A stretch of 64,000 nt of DNA from Microbacterium sp. SL75 (GTDB taxonomy: Bacteria; Actinomycetota; Actinomycetes; Actinomycetales; Microbacteriaceae), in NCBI RefSeq assembly GCF_026625865.1, contig NZ_CP113067.1, forward strand, positions 1,240,001 through 1,304,000, read 5' to 3'. The notes beneath the pieces were generated by a model. It had not been told where the DNA came from. It ran no database searches and saw nothing but the letters and a program-made list of their open reading frames with translations. Numbering within the stretch: position 1 is the first letter of the stretch; each line of letters opens with the position of its first letter. Positions 9,496 to 17,385 of this stretch are shown here, piece after piece. A program made the translations under genes and the position numbers.

Positions 9496-9618
9496 GGGGT
9501 CCTCCTCGCGGATCGGAACCCGGCCAACCTCGCATCGCTTCGGGCATCGGTCAACGACATATGACGGACCGTTTCGTCGCGTGACGCCGGGCGACGGTCG
9601 CCGGGTGAGGATGGAGCC

Positions 9619-10680
9619 ATGACCTCCCCCCAGCGCGTGCGTTTCGGCTACTGGACCCCCATCTTCGGCGGATGGTTGCGCAACGTCGACGACGAGCAGA
9701 CCCCCGTGTCGTTCGCCCACATCGCCGACATCGCGCGGGCTGCGGAAGAGGGCGGGTTCGACCTCACGCTCATTCCCGAGCTCAACCTCAACGACATCAA
9801 AGGCGTCGAGGCTCCGTCGCTCGACGCGTGGGCGGTGACGGCGGGACTGGCCGCGGTCACGTCGTCGCTGGAGCTCATGACGGCCGTGCGTCCGGGTTTC
9901 CACAACCCGTTCCACACCGCGAAGCAGGCCGCGACGATCGACGAGATCAGCGGCGGCCGTTTCACCCTCAACGTCGTGTCGGCGTGGTGGGCAGAAGAGG
10001 CCAAGCAGTACGAGGGGCTCTTCAGCGCGCACGACGACCGGTACGCGCGCACGATCGAGTGGGTGGAGGTGCTGCGCGGTCTCTGGTCGCAGACGCCCTT
10101 CGCGTACGAGGGGGAGTACTACCGCACCGAGGGCACGTATACCGAGCCCAAGCCGCAAGTGCAGCCGCGCTTGTACGCCGGCGGCGAGAGCGAAGCCGGC
10201 CGCACGGCGATCACGCGCTTCGCCGACGCGTACCTCACGCACGGCGGAACCCTCGAGGAGCTCGAGACGAAAGTCGCCGACATGCGCCGCCGACGCGCCG
10301 AGGCCGGAGCGACGCCGTTCGAGGCCTTCGGCATGGCGGCGTATGCCGTGGTGCGCGACACCGAAGACGAGGCGCAGGCCGAGATCGACCGCATCACCGA
10401 CGTGCGCGGGGGAGCGGCCTACGGCTCGTACCAGGACTTCGTGAGCAAGTCGAAGCTGGACACCCAGGTCGACCTCAAGGAGTACTCGGTGTCGAACCGC
10501 GGCCTGCGGCCGAACCTCGTCGGCACGCCCGACCAGGTCGCCGAGCGCATCGTGGAGTTCGCGAACGTCGGCGTCTCGACGCTGCTGCTGCAGTTCTCGC
10601 CGCATCTTCCCGAGATGCAGCGGTTCGCCGCCGAGGTGATCCCGCGCGTGCGCCGGCTCGAGGCGCAGCGCGACGCCTGA
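9619..10680 (+). CDS. LLM-class flavin-dependent monooxygenase, sulfonate/sulfone type
   Basis: A 353-residue bacterial-luciferase-like protein. Landmarks are F-G-Y-W-T-P-I-F-G-G-W near the N-terminus, R-P-G-F-H-N-P and A-A-T-I-D-E-I-S-G-G-R (flavin-phosphate region), L-N-V-V-S-A-W-W and Y-A-G-G-E-S. It resembles SsuD/MsuD/SfnG-type enzymes that release sulfite or sulfinate from organosulfur compounds, but I cannot assign the substrate. It shares a divergent promoter region with the sfnG-like gene, and an O-acetylhomoserine sulfhydrylase gene lies next door, so a role in sulfur supply is likely. The stop at 10680 is followed by the hairpin-repeat region. Confidence 0.8.
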   Translation: MTSPQRVRFGYWTPIFGGWLRNVDDEQTPVSFAHIADIARAAEEGGFDLTLIPELNLNDIKGVEAPSLDAWAVTAGLAAVTSSLELMTAVRPGFHNPFHTAKQAATIDEISGGRFTLNVVSAWWAEEAKQYEGLFSAHDDRYARTIEWVEVLRGLWSQTPFAYEGEYYRTEGTYTEPKPQVQPRLYAGGESEAGRTAITRFADAYLTHGGTLEELETKVADMRRRRAEAGATPFEAFGMAAYAVVRDTEDEAQAEIDRITDVRGGAAYGSYQDFVSKSKLDTQVDLKEYSVSNRGLRPNLVGTPDQVAERIVEFANVGVSTLLLQFSPHLPEMQRFAAEVIPRVRRLEAQRDA

Positions 10681-10762
10681 CGCGGGGGCGTTACGGCGCA
10701 AACGTCCGGCGCAAGTCGGGCGGGGCCTGGCGTGGGCCGGACCCGGGTCTGCGCACCCCCTG

Positions 10763-10821
10763 TTGAGTGTCCAAAACACCCGGACGGATTCGAAAAACCT
10801 CCGGGTGTTTTGGACATTCAA
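10763..10821. repeat. Palindromic repeat, family A, copy 1
   Basis: A 59-bp element with 22-base arms (10763-10784 and 10800-10821) that differ by one base and a 15-base loop. The outer arm reads TTGAGTGTCCAAAACACC and continues to CGGA. The same arms occur twice more within 320 bp. It lies just after a plus-strand stop, so its transcript could act as a terminator-like stem. Confidence 0.85.
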
Positions 10822-10980
10822 CCCGGTGGAGGTGCCGTCCCTGCCCGGGCTTTGCTCGGCGGGCGATGCCGACACGCCCGCACCCCGTGGGTTGGCACGC
10901 CGCCCCCGCACGTCGGCGCGGCAATGCGTCGGCGCGCCCGTGCGTCGGCACGCCGGGCCGGCACCAGGCCGCCGGGCATG

Positions 10981-11038
10981 TGAGTGTCCAAAAGACCCCG
11001 AGCGCGCCGACGCCTTCGCGGGGTGTTTCGGACACTCA
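10981..11038. repeat. Palindromic repeat, family A, divergent copy 2
   Basis: A 58-bp element with 20-base arms (10981-11000 and 11019-11038) carrying two mismatches and an 18-base loop. The outer ends are again TGAGTGTCC / GGACACTCA, but the inner arm has drifted to a GACCCCG type. It sits between the two better preserved copies. Confidence 0.8.
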
Positions 11039-11075
11039 AGGGGAAAGGGCACCGCCTGGGATGGCCGCACGCCTG

Positions 11076-11134
11076 TTGAGTGTCCAAGAAACCCGGACGG
11101 ATTCCGAAACTCTCCGGGTGTTTTGGACACTCAA
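11076..11134. repeat. Palindromic repeat, family A, copy 3
   Basis: A 59-bp element with 22-base arms (11076-11097 and 11113-11134), the same length and loop size as copy 1. It lies 43 bp from the stop of the convergent metY-like gene. A few arm mismatches are present on the left side (AAGAAACCC in place of AAAACACCC). Confidence 0.85.
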
Positions 11135-11177
11135 CGGGACAGACGGATGGATGCCGTCACCCGCGCGACCGTGCGCT

Positions 11178-12491
11178 CTACGCCACGGCGCGAAGAGCCT
11201 GCTCGAGATCGGCGATGAGGTCTTCCGCATCTTCGAGGCCGATCGACAGGCGGATGAGGCCGTCGCCGATGCCGAGGCGGTCGCGCGTCTCTTGCGTGAA
11301 GCCCAGGTGAGTGGTCGTCGCGGGGTGGAGCGCCATCGACCGGGTGTCACCGATGTTCGTCATGCGACTGAAGAGGCGTAGGGCGTCGAAGAAGCGCTCC
11401 GCGGCGGGACGCCCGCCACGCACGGTGAACGAGAACACCGAGCCCGAGAGACCGTCGTAGTCGCGCACGGCGAGCGCGTGCTGCGGGTGAGACGGGAGTC
11501 CGGCGTAGTCCACGCTCTCGACCGCCGCATGATCCTCGAGCCACTCGGCGATCGTGCGGGCCGTGGCGAGGTGCTGGCGCATGCGCACCGACAGCGTCTC
11601 CATGCCCTGCTGCAGCAGAAAACCGTTCAGTGGCGAGAGCGCGGGGCCGGTGTCGTTCGCGATGCCGAACCGCAGTGACAGCTCGAACGCACGCGGCCCG
11701 AACGCTTCGACGAACGAGGCGTGACCGGCGATCGCGGTGTCGGTGAGGGCGGGGTAGGAGCGGTCGGATGCCACCCAGTCGAAGGTGCCGCCGTCGACCA
11801 CGGCGCCGGCGAGGTTCGCCCCGTGGCCAGAGAGGAACTTCGTCGCCGAGTGCACGACGATGTCGGCCCCGTGCTCGATGGGGCGGATGAGGAACGGCGT
11901 CGCGATGGTGTTGTCGACCACGAGAGGGATGCCGTGGCGCCGCGCGACCCGGGCGACGGCGTCGATGTCGACGACGTCATTCTTGGGGTTCGGGAGGGTC
12001 TCGGTGAAGATCGCTTTGGTCTCGGGACGGATGAGCGCGTCCCACTCCGCTTCGTCGGTGGGGTCCCAGACGTACTCGACGGTCACGCCCATGCGGGCGA
12101 ACGTGCGGGCGAAGAGCACGCGGGTGCCGCTGTAGATGCTCGCGGTCGAGACGATGTGCTCGCCGCTGCCCGCGAGACCCAACAGGGCGATAGTGATCGC
12201 CGCCTGGCCCGAGCCGACGACGATCGCGCCCGACCCGCCCTCGAGGGAAGCCAGGCGGGCTTCCGCTACCTGGTTGGTCGGGTTCGCGTTCCGCGAGTAC
12301 AGGTGGCCCAGATCGGCGCCGGCGAACCGATCGGTCGCCTCCTGGAAGGAGTCGAATCGGTAGGCCGCCGACAGGTGCACCGGCGTGATGCGCGAGCCGT
12401 GCGTGAGGTCTTCGATCTCGCCCGCGTGCACCTGCCGCGTGGCGAAGCCGAAGCCGTCCCACTCGGAGTGCGGGGGAGCGGCCTCAGCCAC
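11178..12491 (-). CDS. metY: O-acetylhomoserine sulfhydrylase (homocysteine synthase)
   Basis: A 437-residue PLP enzyme of the Cys/Met-metabolism family. It joins O-acetylhomoserine and sulfide to give homocysteine, letting the cell fix sulfide into methionine. The N-terminus has G-F-A-T-R-Q-V-H-A-G, then the family motif Y-S-R-N-A-N-P-T-N; the PLP lysine is K218 in H-S-A-T-K-F-L-S-G-H-G, and the C-terminus has the S-I-G-L-E-D-A-E-D-L-I signature. Length fits MetY (about 430) better than the shorter MetB/MetC enzymes. The start overlaps the stop of the ATP-grasp gene by eight bases, so the two are co-transcribed. Exchange with cystathionine synthase activity cannot be excluded. Confidence 0.88.
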   Translation of the reverse strand: MAEAAPPHSEWDGFGFATRQVHAGEIEDLTHGSRITPVHLSAAYRFDSFQEATDRFAGADLGHLYSRNANPTNQVAEARLASLEGGSGAIVVGSGQAAITIALLGLAGSGEHIVSTASIYSGTRVLFARTFARMGVTVEYVWDPTDEAEWDALIRPETKAIFTETLPNPKNDVVDIDAVARVARRHGIPLVVDNTIATPFLIRPIEHGADIVVHSATKFLSGHGANLAGAVVDGGTFDWVASDRSYPALTDTAIAGHASFVEAFGPRAFELSLRFGIANDTGPALSPLNGFLLQQGMETLSVRMRQHLATARTIAEWLEDHAAVESVDYAGLPSHPQHALAVRDYDGLSGSVFSFTVRGGRPAAERFFDALRLFSRMTNIGDTRSMALHPATTTHLGFTQETRDRLGIGDGLIRLSIGLEDAEDLIADLEQALRAVA

Positions 12492-13425
12492 GCGAACCGA
12501 CCACTTCCTGCGGGAGCAGCGAGCCGAGCCAGCGAGCGATCTCGCGCGGTCCGGAGCGAGGCGCGGTGGCCTCGACGTCGGGGTTGTAGTTCGTGTTCGT
12601 GTTCACGTCGTAGGTCACGGTGCGGCCGTCGCGCGTCTCGATGAACTCGATACCGGCGATACCGACGCCCTCGGCCGCGAGAAAGGCGAGGAAGCGATCG
12701 ATCAGGACGGGATCGACGTCGTCGCGACGGCGGAACAGCGGCTCGGGCTCGACTCCGTCGGCACCCGGAACCGCGCACGCCTCGGCGGGGCACAGCTCGA
12801 AGCTGCCCGCGCTGGTGTCGACCCGCACGGCGTAGACGAATTCGCCGGCGACGAACTCGGCGCGCGTGATGAACGGGGCCTGGGCGACCAGCAGCTCCTG
12901 CAGCAGCGTGATGCCGTCGGGCGAGGGCTCGAAGTCGGAGCTGCCGACCCACGCAGCGAACTCGTCGACCGAATCCCAGCGCCGCACGCCGAGGCCCTTG
13001 CCGCCCTGATTGTGCTTGCTGATGAAGGGCGCACCGAAGTCGCGTGCCTTGGCAACGAGGTCGTCGGTGCCGAACACGGCGACCGTGCGCGGAACGTCTA
13101 TGCCTGCGTGCCGCAGAGCCGCATGCTGAGCGACCTTGCTGACCTCGAGCTCCAGAACGTCTGCGCCGTTGATCACGGTTCGACCCCACGACGCCAGCCA
13201 GCGGAGAACGGCGCGACCGAACTCCTTGCTGTGCGCGTGATCGCGCGTGTGCGCCGATGCGCTCAGACGCGACCAGAACACGCCCTCGGGAGGCTCGACC
13301 GCGAGGTCGATCGACCCGTCGGTGAGGAGCCACTCCTCGAACGGCACCCCTTCTGCCTCGAATGCCGCCGCGAACGGCGGGATCCACTGGGGATTTTCGT
13401 GGATGACATAGACCTTGCCCGACAT
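12484..13425 (-). CDS. RimK-like ATP-grasp domain protein
   Basis: A 313-residue protein with an ATP-grasp fold. The N-terminal pre-ATP domain (V-Y-V-I-H-E-N-P near residue 5) is followed by the small ATP subdomain, a Gly-rich nucleotide loop (K-H-N-Q-G-G-K-G-L-G, about residues 138-147), and a metal-binding end (D-V-N-T-N-T-N-Y-N) in which Asp/Asn ligands replace the usual D-x-N-x-x-P. Such enzymes couple ATP to ligation of a carboxylate to an amine or thiol, for example glutamate or peptide ligation. The substrate is unknown. It precedes and overlaps the homocysteine synthase gene and is divergent from a methyltransferase gene. Confidence 0.75.
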   Translation of the reverse strand: MSGKVYVIHENPQWIPPFAAAFEAEGVPFEEWLLTDGSIDLAVEPPEGVFWSRLSASAHTRDHAHSKEFGRAVLRWLASWGRTVINGADVLELEVSKVAQHAALRHAGIDVPRTVAVFGTDDLVAKARDFGAPFISKHNQGGKGLGVRRWDSVDEFAAWVGSSDFEPSPDGITLLQELLVAQAPFITRAEFVAGEFVYAVRVDTSAGSFELCPAEACAVPGADGVEPEPLFRRRDDVDPVLIDRFLAFLAAEGVGIAGIEFIETRDGRTVTYDVNTNTNYNPDVEATAPRSGPREIARWLGSLLPQEVVGSRG

Positions 13426-13527
13426 GCCGCCAGGCTAACCCGCACCCCCGACATCGCGCCCACTCCGCGTCACGAAGCGACACCGGGTCGCGGCATCCCT
13501 AGGCTCGTCTCTCGGAAAGGGGATGCC

Positions 13528-14358
13528 ATGACCTCCGACTACATCGACGCCAACCGCGCCAACTGGGACGAGCGCGCGACGCTGCACGCTGCCCGGGATG
13601 GCTCAGGATACGGAATCGCACGCTACATCGACGACACCGAAGCATTGTCGGACGTGGTGCGTTTCGACCGGCCGCTGCTGGGCGACATCGCGGGAAAGCG
13701 AACGGTGCACCTGCAGTGCCACATCGGCACCGACACTCTTTCCCTGGCCCGACTCGGCGCCAAGGTGACCGGACTCGACTTCTCCGAAAACGCGGTCGTC
13801 GAGGCCCGCCGGCTTGCCGCCGAGGCGGGCGTCGAGGTCGATTTCGTCCGGTCGGATGTGCGGGATGCCGCGAACGCCCTGCCCCGCGGAGAGTTCGACC
13901 TCGTCTACACGGGGATCGGTGCCCTGTGCTGGCTGCCGTCAATCACCGAGTGGGCGGGGGTCGTCGCCGACCTGCTCGCTCCGGGCGGCACGCTGCACAT
14001 CCGCGAGGGGCACCCCGTCCTGTGGGCGATGAACGAGGATCTGCCAGGGCTGTCCCTCGCGTTCCCCTACTTCGAGCAGGCCACTCCGCTCGAGTGGAAC
14101 GACGACAGCACCTACGTCGAGGTGGCCGCGCCCCTGAAATCGACGCGGACGTACGAGTGGAACCACGGTCTCGGCGAGATCGTCACGGCACTGCTCGAGC
14201 GCGGCCTGCGTCTCGACACGCTGGTCGAGCACGACAGCGTGCCGTGGGAGGCGCTTCCCGGCCGCATGACCCCGCGCTCCGACGGCGAGTTCGCGTTGAC
14301 CGAGCAGCCGTCGGTCGTGCCGCTGAGCTACACGATCAGGGCGACGAAGGTGGCGTGA
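13528..14358 (+). CDS. Class I SAM-dependent methyltransferase
   Basis: A 276-residue protein with a Rossmann methyltransferase core: motif I is V-H-L-Q-C-H-I-G-T-D-T (about residues 62-72), followed by the acidic ribose-binding end of strand 2 (V-T-G-L-D-F-S) and motif IV D-L-V-Y-T-G-I-G-A-L. The start at 13528 is preceded by GAAAGGGG and a TAGGCT hexamer. The substrate is not evident; small-molecule methyltransferases of this layout are common in Actinobacteria. The last 60 or so bases of the gene occur again at 15025-15093. Confidence 0.82.
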   Translation: MTSDYIDANRANWDERATLHAARDGSGYGIARYIDDTEALSDVVRFDRPLLGDIAGKRTVHLQCHIGTDTLSLARLGAKVTGLDFSENAVVEARRLAAEAGVEVDFVRSDVRDAANALPRGEFDLVYTGIGALCWLPSITEWAGVVADLLAPGGTLHIREGHPVLWAMNEDLPGLSLAFPYFEQATPLEWNDDSTYVEVAAPLKSTRTYEWNHGLGEIVTALLERGLRLDTLVEHDSVPWEALPGRMTPRSDGEFALTEQPSVVPLSYTIRATKVA

Positions 14359-14364
14359 GGGTCG
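14296..14364. repeat. Duplicated methyltransferase tail, copy A
   Basis: These 69 bases cover the last 21 codons of the methyltransferase gene and its stop. They match 15025-15093 with six substitutions and no gaps. Copy A is the one that keeps the gene reading frame. Confidence 0.85.
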
Positions 14365-14403
14365 CGTCCTAGCGGTGCGAATTGCGATTCCCGCACGCTC
14401 GTC

Positions 14404-14914
14404 TCAGCCCTGCGGCGGTTCCATATCCGCGAGACGACCGGGGATGCATGCAGACGTCGCGCGAAAAAGCGCAGAGCGCGGATCAATGGAGATTTGCGTA
14501 AATCCACCGTCCGAACGGCTGCCAGCAAGAAACGGCGGGTCAGATACGAGATAGCTGCCCTCCGTGGAACCTTCATCCTCCCCGGCTGATGGCTCGAGAC
14601 CGCGGTCGGTCCAAGCGGCAGCAATCTGCTCACCGTAGGACTTGGGAGTCATGGGCAGTTCGATGAAACGCTGGGCGGCGAACGTCCATTGGACGTCATC
14701 TCGGTGACCATCCAGCTGACATGTCCCCCAAGAGCTCCTCGCTCCACGCGTCATCGCCGAGGGCAGCGCGTACGTCCGCGTAGTAACCAAGCACGGTCTC
14801 TTTCACCTCGTCGGGAGTCACCTCTTCAGCCCCTCTGCTCGGCGAACCGGCGGAGCACGCGCTGACGGACATGAACACGAAAGTGAGCACACACGCGATT
14901 ACTAGGCGCTTCAT
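14404..14914 (-). pseudogene. Lipoprotein gene with frameshift, paralogue of the next gene
   Basis: The N-terminal part reads M-K-R-L-V-I-A-C-V-L-T-F-V-F-M-S-V-S-A-C, a clear lipoprotein signal with Cys 20, and runs to a stop near 14696. The rest of the protein continues in another frame from about 14735 (S-W-G-T-C-Q-L-D-G), ending at 14404. The C-terminal part (S-Y-L-V-S-D-P-P-F-L-A-G-S-R-S-D-G) aligns with Y-V-V-S-D-P-P-F-L-Q-G-A-K-Q-D-G in the intact gene at 15065-15592. A shift near 14735 therefore splits a formerly intact lipoprotein. The stretch has more A and T than the flanking genes. A sequencing error cannot be ruled out from one sequence. Confidence 0.65.
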
Positions 14915-15024
14915 TTGTAAACGCTCCCGATCCAACTCTTCGAGCTCTCGTCCGTCCCGACTCAGGAATCGCTGCCATGCTCAGCGCGCCGCGGAGGCTC
15001 CGCCGGGTCACGTGACGGTTCCCC

Positions 15025-15093
15025 TTGAGCGAGCAACCGTCCGTCATGCCGCTGAGCTAACCGATCAGGGCGACGAAGGTGGCGTGAGGGTCG
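15025..15093. repeat. Duplicated methyltransferase tail, copy B
   Basis: This is a detached copy of the 3' end of the methyltransferase gene (14296-14364), 63 of 69 bases identical. It has lost the coding context: GCTAAC replaces GCTACA and creates an early in-frame stop. It overlaps the 3' end of the intact lipoprotein gene on the minus strand. Confidence 0.85.
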
Positions 15094-15592
15094 GCTGGGG
15101 GGAGTTCAATTGAGCGAGATCGCCCTCCACGCAGGGACTCAACACCTGGAGCCCTGAGAACGTGGCGCTGAACTGCAGCTGAGTGAGGGTTCCATCTTGC
15201 TTCGCCCCCTGCAGGAAGGGTGGATCAGAAACGACATACGTCCCGGGCCTGTCTGAGACGGGCTGGGCGCGGGCGACGAGTCCAAGCCCCGCCCACTTCT
15301 CGGCAACTTTCTCAGAAAGGGCCCCCAGATCACCTTCCATGGGTTTGAGACGTTCTACGAAGAAGAGAAGCTGGACTAGTCCTCTCCCCTGCGCATCGCA
15401 TCCCACCCAAGTCGGGTGCGGAGTCCACCCGGACTCTCCGAGAACGTCCTTGGTTGCGCGCAGGATCTGTTCGGCGCGCTCCTCGACTGCCCGGGTAGTC
15501 ATCCCATTCCCCTCACCGTCTTTTGTCGGCACACACCCCGTCGTCATAAGTGACAACGCAATCAGGCTCGCGAGACTTCTCCTGAGCCTCAT
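15065..15592 (-). CDS. Small lipoprotein, candidate immunity protein
   Basis: A 175-residue predicted lipoprotein: Arg-rich start, hydrophobic stretch, lipobox L-M-T-T-G-C (Cys 20), then a soluble domain containing W-V-G-C-D near residue 62 and Y-V-V-S-D-P-P-F-L later. No known domain is recognised. Its start overlaps the stop of the upstream DUF1023 hydrolase gene by four bases (ATGA), so the two are translationally coupled. A broken paralogue follows. A membrane-anchored lipoprotein coupled to a WXG-containing lipase is the arrangement seen for type VII lipase effectors and their immunity proteins, hence the suggested role, which is inference. Confidence 0.75.
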   Translation of the reverse strand: MRLRRSLASLIALSLMTTGCVPTKDGEGNGMTTRAVEERAEQILRATKDVLGESGWTPHPTWVGCDAQGRGLVQLLFFVERLKPMEGDLGALSEKVAEKWAGLGLVARAQPVSDRPGTYVVSDPPFLQGAKQDGTLTQLQFSATFSGLQVLSPCVEGDLAQLNSPQPTLTPPSSP

Positions 15593-17385
15593 TGGGCATC
15601 TCGGAGCGGTCGCGGGTCGATGTAGAAACGTGTGTTTATGCCTCCGCTCGCGGCACGCCTGGCGAGGCTATCGCCACCCTCCGGTATGTCCTCACCCAGG
15701 CCGATGGAAGCCATTGCGGCATAGCGGAGAGTGACCGAACCGGAGTCGAGATAGCTGGGACTCTGCGGCCCGGCGCCGATTGGCCCGTGGCTGTGTACGC
15801 CATCAAACCGCTCGCCGTTCAAGCGAGCGTGTTCCGACCAGAAAGCGTGTGCTCCGAACGAGTCCGTGGTCGGGTCAGTCCTCCCCGAGAGTCCCTGGCC
15901 CACTGGTGCCCACCCATCGTTCATTGCTTGCGTTGCATACACTCCACCGCCCGGAACCCTCAGATCCTTCACCGATTCAATCTCGTCACTGACTCCGGCC
16001 GACCCGAGAAGCACGAGGTGGTCGGCGTCGGCGCGCTCGAGCGCGAGAGTGCTGACGTCGGTTCCGTAGGAATGCGCGATGACTGAGATAGTCGATTTTC
16101 CGCTATTGAGTTCATGCAAAGCCTTCATGGCGCCCAAATCGTGGGAGAGAGCCGTTGCTCCTACTTCGGCTCGGGTATCGGCAACGACCTCGGGGGCCCG
16201 CCAGAGAGGATCACTCACTGGCGGGTGATAGCCAAGCCAGGCGACGACCGCGATCTCATTCATGGGGGTACCCGACGCCAGAAACTGTTCCCACCTCAGT
16301 TTTGCGGCGGCTGATACGTAGGTTTCCATATCGTTCCCCACCGTCGTGTTCATGCCGGGAACGATGAAGCTCACATGCTCCGCGGCATCCAAATCCCCCA
16401 CCGCCACTTGCGCCAACGGCGGCCGGTCCAGCACCAGTGAGACGAGCGTGTTGCCCTTCGACGCACGATCCAGCGCCTCCAAAGCCGCCACCTGCTCCGC
16501 GTCATCCAACGGACTGTTCCGCGCTTCCTCCAGAGCCTGGGCGAGCACGATGCGGTTCGCCCGGTCGCGGGCGGCGTAGGCGACTCCACCGAGATTGCCG
16601 ATCACGCCGGGGGCCGTCGCGATCAGCGCGTTCTGCTGCGAAGCGTTCAGCTCGCGCCACCAGGGCGCCACCTCGCTCGGGGCGATCTGCGACAGCCGGG
16701 TGACCAGGTCGGGCCGGGCATGCAGCAGCGCGGCGAGCGCGGCACCGTCGAGCGAGCGCAGGACCGACAGCACACGGTCCCACGTCAGTGTGGCCACGCC
16801 GAGTTGCGCGCCAACAGCGGCCCACGTCGTGCCGCGCGCCCGCCCCGCGTCGATCGCGGCGCGGACCGCCGCGGCCGCGACGGTACCCGCTGCGCGCACA
16901 TCGGCGCGGGCGTCCGCGAGCATCGCCTCGGCGCGTGCTCTCGCTTCCGTGCGGGTCGTCGGGGCAGGGCCGCGGTGTCGAGCGTCGGTCGCGAAGACCG
17001 GCCACCCCCGAGCGAAGGAGGCGAACGGGACTCCGTCGGCGGCGTCCTCCGCCAGTGACTCCGAGAACGCCCACCCTTCGATCGCCTCCGCCGCGAGGGT
17101 CTGCGCCCTACGCAGCGCCAGGGCGTAGGTCCGCATCGGCTCGACGATCGAAGCCGCCCCGTCGCCGATCTCCGTCCACCGCTGCGCCACGGCCGCCATA
17201 CGGGCGGCATACGCGTCAGCTCCCTCACCGCTCCAGCCGTCGATTTCGCGCAGCCACCGAAGTTCCTCGGCCGTCGTCCCCGCCACACGGCTTCGTCCCG
17301 ACGCGAGATGAGCGGCCTCGTACGCCGCATCAACCGAACCCGGAACCAGGTCCTGAGCCACCGACGCCGCGCCCAGACCGCTCAC
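15589..17385 (-). CDS. DUF1023 alpha/beta hydrolase with N-terminal WXG-like region
   Basis: A 598-residue protein. The first ~120 residues are helical and contain W-S-G at 51-53 within D-G-W-S-G-E-G-A-D-A-Y, a WXG100-type hairpin motif. The C-terminal half (about 330-560) is a DUF1023 alpha/beta hydrolase: V-S-F-I-V-P-G-M-N oxyanion strand and nucleophile S439 in I-A-H-S-Y-G-T. The GTG at 17385 is chosen because it overlaps the previous stop (GTGA) and has AAGGAGG upstream; the longer frame runs inside the neighbouring gene. DUF1023 proteins are lipase/esterase-like and common in Actinobacteria, sometimes linked to ESX secretion. No ESX machinery is in the window. Whether it is a secreted toxin or a housekeeping esterase cannot be decided here. 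Confidence 0.82.
   Translation of the reverse strand: MSGLGAASVAQDLVPGSVDAAYEAAHLASGRSRVAGTTAEELRWLREIDGWSGEGADAYAARMAAVAQRWTEIGDGAASIVEPMRTYALALRRAQTLAAEAIEGWAFSESLAEDAADGVPFASFARGWPVFATDARHRGPAPTTRTEARARAEAMLADARADVRAAGTVAAAAVRAAIDAGRARGTTWAAVGAQLGVATLTWDRVLSVLRSLDGAALAALLHARPDLVTRLSQIAPSEVAPWWRELNASQQNALIATAPGVIGNLGGVAYAARDRANRIVLAQALEEARNSPLDDAEQVAALEALDRASKGNTLVSLVLDRPPLAQVAVGDLDAAEHVSFIVPGMNTTVGNDMETYVSAAAKLRWEQFLASGTPMNEIAVVAWLGYHPPVSDPLWRAPEVVADTRAEVGATALSHDLGAMKALHELNSGKSTISVIAHSYGTDVSTLALERADADHLVLLGSAGVSDEIESVKDLRVPGGGVYATQAMNDGWAPVGQGLSGRTDPTTDSFGAHAFWSEHARLNGERFDGVHSHGPIGAGPQSPSYLDSGSVTLRYAAMASIGLGEDIPEGGDSLARRAASGGINTRFYIDPRPLRDAQ

Noticed and set aside
10763..11134. CRISPR array
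   Set aside because: Three copies only, each a self-complementary hairpin with drift in the arms, unequal distances (159 and 37 bp) and no cas genes.
11178..13527. SAM or cobalamin riboswitch upstream of the metY operon
   Set aside because: The 102-bp gap before the ATP-grasp gene has no conserved riboswitch core, and metY itself has no leader because it overlaps the previous gene.
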